From: JAUMBM01 sp964441755
GTDB lineage: Bacteria; Bacteroidota; Bacteroidia; Chitinophagales; Saprospiraceae
DNA: 46,310 bases
Direction of reading: 5' to 3'
Assembly: GCA_964441755.1 (NCBI GenBank)
Contig: CAYTVG010000025.1
Span: 1-46,310 of the forward strand
Shown: piece by piece, positions 41,572-46,310 of the stretch
Layout: every line of letters begins with the position of its first letter
Position numbering within the stretch: the first letter of the stretch is position 1
The notes under the pieces: generated by a model
The model's input: the letters and a program-made list of their open reading frames with translations, nothing else
Databases searched by the model: none
Told to the model about the DNA's origin: nothing
Program-made: the position numbers and the translations under genes

Positions 41572-44500
41572 TTAATCTCTGATGATGGTCATTGAGCCCC
41601 GGTATTGTAATCGCTCCCCGGCAGGACCGTTGTATTCCAAAATGTAATAATACGGCCCGGGTGCAAGAGGATCGCCGTTATTGGTAACTCCTTCCCAGTC
41701 ATTGTTGTAATTGTCTGTCTCAAAGACCAGCTGTCCCCAGCGGTTGTAAACTTCCAGGTGATTCTCTACCAGTTCATCGATACAGAAAATGATGAAATTA
41801 TCATTGGATCCGTTGCCGTCAGGCGTAATGACCACCCGCTCCTCAAGACAAGGATAGCGACGATCCAGAACGCTACCGCTGCTAACTGTAGTAACACAAC
41901 CTCTGCTATCTCTCACTGTTAGAAAATAATCCCCCGGACACAGGTCTGTTACTAACTCCGCATTGGGTGCAGCCGGAATATTCATCCAGTTGAACGTGAA
42001 AGGAGCAGTACCACCGGTAACAATCGCCCGGACTGTTCCATTACAGTTGTCGGTCGCAGATTCAGTTACCACCTCTACCTCCATGGGCTGGGGCTGCGTC
42101 ACCGCAAAACTGGCCGCCTCCTGACAGCCGTTGGCATCCGTTACCGTGACATCATAGCTGCCTACGGCCAAAAATCTGCGGATATTGCCTGTTTGTCCTC
42201 CGTTCCAGCTAAACAGATAATTGGGAAGAGGTACACCACCGGTTACCTGAACGATGATTTCACCATCTCCCGTACCTACGCAGCTTATACCCGTCACAAT
42301 ACCTGTGATGTTAATCGGATTTGGTGCAACCAGCTCCACTTCTGTCTCTTGGCTGCATGCTAATGCATCCGTGACAATTAGTCGGTACGTACCAGCAACC
42401 ACTCCGTCCAAATCAGCAGTTTGGCCGATGAGATTACCTCCGCGCTCCCAACGGTAGGTGAATCCTGTTGTACCCGGGCTAGCCACAATAACAGCTGACA
42501 GCCGGCCATTACTGGCATCTGCACAGCTTACATCAAATCCATTATAATCCGACAAAATGGAAGCCACTGCCGTGAAATTTGACTGGGTACCAATCGTATA
42601 CGTCCTTATCACACTTAAACCCGTCGCATCTGTAAGTGTCAGCACATAATTACCTGCAGCTACATTGCTTAGTGTCGGGTCAGTAGACAATACGGTTCCT
42701 CCGGAGCTACTCCTCCACGCATATTCATAGGGCTCTTGCCCGCCGCTGCCATTAACTGTTATAGAGCCGTTGTTATCGCCCACACAGATTGCATCAACGC
42801 GCTGACCCGGTGTCTGTGCGAAAGTATTTACAGGAATCGGACTGCCTGTGATTTCACATCCGTTGGCATCGCGAATGGTTGGTACATAATTGCCCTCACA
42901 TAGGAAAATAATCTGCGATCCAACCAACCCGGGGACATTCCAGTTAACTACATAACCAGGGGCGCCTCCTGTGATATTCAGGCTTATGCTACCTACACAG
43001 CCGGCATCTTCTGTATCGTTCACTACCGTTGGTACAACCGTAATGGCTGTGGCTGCCGCTACTGTCTCATTCCTTGTCAGCGTGCCGTTGGAAGCATCCG
43101 TAATAATCAAACTATATGTACCTGCTGCCAGTGGGCTAATGATAAAGTTGCCTGTTGTGCTTTCAAGGTTTATATTTCCTGGCTGAGCAGTGAGTGAATA
43201 AGGAGCTACACCGCCCACTACATTGACTGTTATACGACCATTTGACAGCCCGATACAGGTCTCTGCATCCGTTGTTACTGAGGAAAAGGCTAAAGGCGCA
43301 GAGGGCACCGTGAAACATGTCGTACGACTACAGTTTTGTTGATCCGTTATGGTTACACAGTAGCTTCCCGGAGCCAGGTTACTGATATTACTAGTCGTAG
43401 CGCCCGTATTCCACGTATAGGTATACCCCGGAGTTCCGCCTGTTACAGTCAATGCAATAGATCCGTTGTTGCCAGCCGTCGAGGCCGTAATTGCAGGCGT
43501 TGCTACAATCGCAGTGGCACTAGCCACTACATACTGACCCGTTGCTGTTTGTCCATTGGACATATCGACTACTGTCACCGCGTATGTACCCGCAGCCAAC
43601 TGTGTGACAGTAGCCGTATTACCTACGTTGGGTAGCCAGTTATACGTAAACTGTCCTGACCCCCCTGTGATGACCAATGCTATTGAACCCGTATTCTGTC
43701 CAAAACAACGAACATTCTGAATCTGGGCATTGGTAATCGCTACAGGCGCAGGTCCCGGTACCACAAAACAGTTGGTAGCTATACAATTCTGCTGGTCGGT
43801 CACGCTCACACAATAGGTACCTTGCGCCAAGTTGGAAATACTGCTGCTGGTGCTGCCGTTATTCCACAGATATGTATAGCCTGGCGTTCCGCCGCTCACA
43901 ATTAATGAAACCGCTCCGTTGTTAACAGTCGTGACTGGCACAACTGTACCCGTGATGGCGAGTGCTTGCGGACTGGTCACTGTGTATTGACCCGTAGTAG
44001 TCTGACCGGTCGGTGTGTTGGTAACCGTAACAGAGTAGGTGCCCGCTGCAAGCTGTGACACCGTCGCCCCTGTACCTACATTGGGAGACCAGACGTATGT
44101 GTAAGGACCAGTACCCCCACTAATTGTCAAGGCGATTGATCCTGTATTCTGACCTGCACATTGAACATTCTGAACCTGTGCATTCGAAATCGTGAAAGGT
44201 GCTGACTGATTGCAAGTAACCATACCCATATTGGTAGCTACCTGCACATTCTGGTCATTGGCATTCACCACTTCAATGCTCGTCGGTGTATTGGTAAACG
44301 ATAAAGAGGTCGGTGCTGATACAACCGTAAAGCAAATCTCAAACAGGCGCTGCGCAGGTGATGCCGGCAGGGAGTGCCCATCTAATTCGGGATCCGTCCA
44401 ACTGAAAGTGACCGTACCGTTGCCTGTACCAAAATTGGCCACTGTCAAACCCGGCAGTACGAAAGCCCCAACACTTGAATAGGTGAGATGAGCTGGATTA

Positions 44501-46310
44501 TACCCAACCGTAAACTGCACACCATTGATATTGGTAAAATTGGTAGCTGTAACATCCAGACAAACTTGCGTGCCCGGACATGCATTATTTACGTCCTCTA
44601 TATCCAGCGTGAATGTACCACTGCCACAATCTGCTGATACCATGCCATTGGTGGTGGTCACAGGTATCATCTGATCCATAGCGTTTACCACCTCAATGGC
44701 CGTTGGCGTATTTGAAAAACTAACCGAACTGCCGTTACAGCTATTTTGTGTAAAACATATTTCAAATAATCTGCTGCCATTAGCCAACGTGTGTCCGTCT
44801 AATTCCGCATCCGTCCAACTCATCGTAACGATTCCCGGAGTCGATGTACCAAAATTCACAGCAGACAGCCCTGGTAAATTAAAGGATTGTATAGCCTGAA
44901 ATGTCAATGATGAAGAGTTGTACTGTATACTAAACTGTATTCCATTAACACTTGTAAATCCGGTAGTCGTCACATCAAGGCATACTTGTGCACCCTGCTG
45001 AGCAGTCGCACTTTCCATCGAGAGTGTGAAAGGATTGCTGTTGCCACCACCACCGCCAGTGGTAACTGTACCGTTCACAGTTACCGCATTGAGATTCTCG
45101 TCATTGGTATTGACAACCTCTATAGGCGTAGGCGTGTTGGTAATGTTTACTGTACTCGTACTGGAACTTACTACATTGAAACACAGCGTAAACAACTGAG
45201 TTCCGTTGGGTACTGTATGGCCGTTTAACTCAGGATCTATCCAGCTCATAGTAATGACGCCTGCTGTCGATGTTCCAAAGTTAGAAGCCGTCAGCCCGGG
45301 AAGATTCAATGAGCCTACAGACACAAAAGTCAACATACTAGGGTTGTAGGCTATACTAAATTGCAAACCATTGATGTTGGTGAAATTGTTCGTCGTCACC
45401 CCCAGACATACCTGATTGCCCGGGCTGGACATAGCACTTCCCACCGTGAGTGTAAATGCATTGGAAGGCGGTGGTGGTGGCGGTGGAGAATTCCCGATCG
45501 TAATCGTGCCACTAACCGTCGTTACCTGTACATTCTGGTCAGCTGTATTGATTACCTCGATGGGCGTGGGTGTGTTGCTGAAGCTAATCTGACTCGTCGT
45601 GTTACCCACTACGTTGAAACACATTCTAAACAAGCGCGTACCGTTGGGCACAGTTGTTCCGTCAAGTTCCGCGTCTATCCAACTTAGCGTAATAACACCC
45701 GGGCTCGATGTCCCAAAATTCGCAGCAGTAAGACCGGGCAGGCCGATCGAGTCTATTGATGCAAAACCAAGTATGCTTGAATTGTACGCAATGCTCAGCT
45801 GAACACCATTGATATTAGTGAAGTTATCAGCCGTTACACCAACACACACCTGACCACCCTGTGTTGCCGTAGCACTGCCTATCGTCAAGGTAAATCCAGT
45901 AGAAGGTGGTGGTGGCGGTGGTGGAGAACTACCTATCGTAATCGTGCCATTCACCGTCGTTACCTGTACATTCTGGTCAGCTGTATTAATTACCTCGATG
46001 GGCGTGGGTGTGTTGCTGAAGCTAATCTGACTCGTCGTGTTACCCACTACGTTGAAACACATTCTAAACAAGCGCGTACCGTTGGGCACAGTTGTTCCGT
46101 CAAGTTCCGCGTCTATCCAACTTAGCGTAATAACACCCGGGCTCGATGTCCCAAAATTCGCAGCAGTAAGACCGGGCAGGCCGATCGAGTCTATTGATGC
46201 AAAACCAAGTATGCTTGAATTGTACGCAATACTCAGCTGAACACCATTGATATTAGTGAAATTGTCAGCCGTAACACCAACACACACCTGACCACCCTGA
46301 GTTGCCGTAG
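41572..46310 (-). CDS. Giant T9SS adhesin with cohesin-like and SprB repeats (5' end outside window)
   Basis: The frame is open to the right edge for about 1579 codons; a GTG at 46287 lies inside a repeat and is not a start. The visible N-terminal part has five cohesin-like domains of about 140-146 residues, each with two conserved Cys (QVC(V/L)xV and xxCFxV). The outer ones are joined by poly-proline linkers (SPPPPPPPS), later ones by Gly-rich or no linkers. About ten SprB-type repeats follow (GSIALTISGGTGPYTYVWS, LAAGTYSVTVTD). The last ~90 residues, VITPDGNGSNDNF to YRGSMTIIRD with VYNRWGQLVFET, are a gliding-motility/CHU_C type B sorting domain. It is a surface adhesin or motility-type protein exported by the type IX system, with the PorP/SprF gene directly downstream. 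Confidence 0.9.
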   Translation of the reverse strand, partial: TATQGGQVCVGVTADNFTNINGVQLSIAYNSSILGFASIDSIGLPGLTAANFGTSSPGVITLSWIDAELDGTTVPNGTRLFRMCFNVVGNTTSQISFSNTPTPIEVINTADQNVQVTTVNGTITIGSSPPPPPPPSTGFTLTIGSATATQGGQVCVGVTADNFTNINGVQLSIAYNSSILGFASIDSIGLPGLTAANFGTSSPGVITLSWIDAELDGTTVPNGTRLFRMCFNVVGNTTSQISFSNTPTPIEVINTADQNVQVTTVSGTITIGNSPPPPPPPSNAFTLTVGSAMSSPGNQVCLGVTTNNFTNINGLQFSIAYNPSMLTFVSVGSLNLPGLTASNFGTSTAGVITMSWIDPELNGHTVPNGTQLFTLCFNVVSSSTSTVNITNTPTPIEVVNTNDENLNAVTVNGTVTTGGGGGNSNPFTLSMESATAQQGAQVCLDVTTTGFTSVNGIQFSIQYNSSSLTFQAIQSFNLPGLSAVNFGTSTPGIVTMSWTDAELDGHTLANGSRLFEICFTQNSCNGSSVSFSNTPTAIEVVNAMDQMIPVTTTNGMVSADCGSGTFTLDIEDVNNACPGTQVCLDVTATNFTNINGVQFTVGYNPAHLTYSSVGAFVLPGLTVANFGTGNGTVTFSWTDPELDGHSLPASPAQRLFEICFTVVSAPTSLSFTNTPTSIEVVNANDQNVQVATNMGMVTCNQSAPFTISNAQVQNVQCAGQNTGSIALTISGGTGPYTYVWSPNVGTGATVSQLAAGTYSVTVTNTPTGQTTTGQYTVTSPQALAITGTVVPVTTVNNGAVSLIVSGGTPGYTYLWNNGSTSSSISNLAQGTYCVSVTDQQNCIATNCFVVPGPAPVAITNAQIQNVRCFGQNTGSIALVITGGSGQFTYNWLPNVGNTATVTQLAAGTYAVTVVDMSNGQTATGQYVVASATAIVATPAITASTAGNNGSIALTVTGGTPGYTYTWNTGATTSNISNLAPGSYCVTITDQQNCSRTTCFTVPSAPLAFSSVTTDAETCIGLSNGRITVNVVGGVAPYSLTAQPGNINLESTTGNFIISPLAAGTYSLIITDASNGTLTRNETVAAATAITVVPTVVNDTEDAGCVGSISLNITGGAPGYVVNWNVPGLVGSQIIFLCEGNYVPTIRDANGCEITGSPIPVNTFAQTPGQRVDAICVGDNNGSITVNGSGGQEPYEYAWRSSSGGTVLSTDPTLSNVAAGNYVLTLTDATGLSVIRTYTIGTQSNFTAVASILSDYNGFDVSCADASNGRLSAVIVASPGTTGFTYRWERGGNLIGQTADLDGVVAGTYRLIVTDALACSQETEVELVAPNPINITGIVTGISCVGTGDGEIIVQVTGGVPLPNYLFSWNGGQTGNIRRFLAVGSYDVTVTDANGCQEAASFAVTQPQPMEVEVVTESATDNCNGTVRAIVTGGTAPFTFNWMNIPAAPNAELVTDLCPGDYFLTVRDSRGCVTTVSSGSVLDRRYPCLEERVVITPDGNGSNDNFIIFCIDELVENHLEVYNRWGQLVFETDNYNNDWEGVTNNGDPLAPGPYYYILEYNGPAGERLQYRGSMTIIRD
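45503..46310. repeat. Near-identical 438-bp tandem repeats inside the adhesin gene
   Basis: The stretch from about 45503 recurs 438 bp later (146 codons) with only scattered differences, e.g. GTATTGATTACC against GTATTAATTACC. The repeats continue past the right edge, so the true copy number is unknown and assembly collapse is possible. Confidence 0.9.

Noticed and set aside
46287..46310. GTG at 46287 as the start of the giant adhesin
   Set aside because: It encodes the Val of a repeated QVCVGV motif; the frame continues to the window edge with matching repeat sequence.

Overview
The window comes from a Bacteroidota genome, most likely a Saprospiria-type (Lewinella/Haliscomenobacter-like) environmental bacterium; the class is my inference. 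The phylum is supported by type IX secretion hallmarks (a type A C-terminal sorting domain on a protease, a CHU_C/type B sorting domain on a giant adhesin, a PorP/SprF protein beside that adhesin), two TonB-dependent receptors with carboxypeptidase-regulatory N-termini, and several promoters of the Bacteroidota form (TTG, 20 nt, TAnnTTTG).

Layout. 1-2412: the N-terminal 804 codons of a large secreted Ig/FN3-type adhesin (minus strand, cut by the left edge), with a hairpin-rich leader. 3.0-4.1 kb: a graveyard of mobile DNA, with a broken OrfA-type transposase, the last 42 codons of an IS200-like (RAYT-type) transposase, and two families of hairpin-bearing repeats around it. 4.4-12.5 kb: a lipid/acyl metabolism region: acetoacetyl-CoA reductase (phaB), a sodium:solute symporter, an alpha/beta hydrolase fused to an NTF2-like domain, a DUF1624-type membrane acyltransferase, an acyl-CoA synthetase and a FabH-like protein whose catalytic His and Asn are replaced. 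12.7-16.2 kb: a TonB receptor and a small outer-membrane barrel. 16.7-21.9 kb: a 1734-residue secreted metalloprotease with about 13 PKD domains. 22.0-24.5 kb: tRNA-Leu(GAG) and a FadJ-type beta-oxidation fusion. 24.6-28.6 kb: FtsK and a class A beta-lactamase-like protein. 28.7-32.1 kb: a metal-related cassette (HYC_CC_PP-like protein, TonB receptor, secreted HMA protein). 32.1-38.6 kb: a second alpha/beta hydrolase (paralogue of the first) with an MFS exporter, then an HD-domain hydrolase with an M1-type peptidase fused to a probable outer-membrane barrel. 38.7-40.4 kb: two small envelope proteins. 40.6-46.3 kb: a PorP/SprF protein and a giant cohesin-like/SprB-repeat adhesin cut by the right edge.

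How the genes fit together. Most of the window serves the cell envelope: secreted proteins for the type IX system, outer-membrane receptors and surface proteases. The acyl genes (phaB, acyl-CoA ligase, FabH-like, FadJ, two hydrolases) suggest handling of fatty acids or hydroxyacids, but they are not one operon and no PHA synthase is present. The least explained items are two copies of a palindromic ~135-155 bp element (upstream of the acyl-CoA synthetase and of ftsK), the FabH-like protein without its His/Asn, and the repeat array around the IS200-like transposase remnant.
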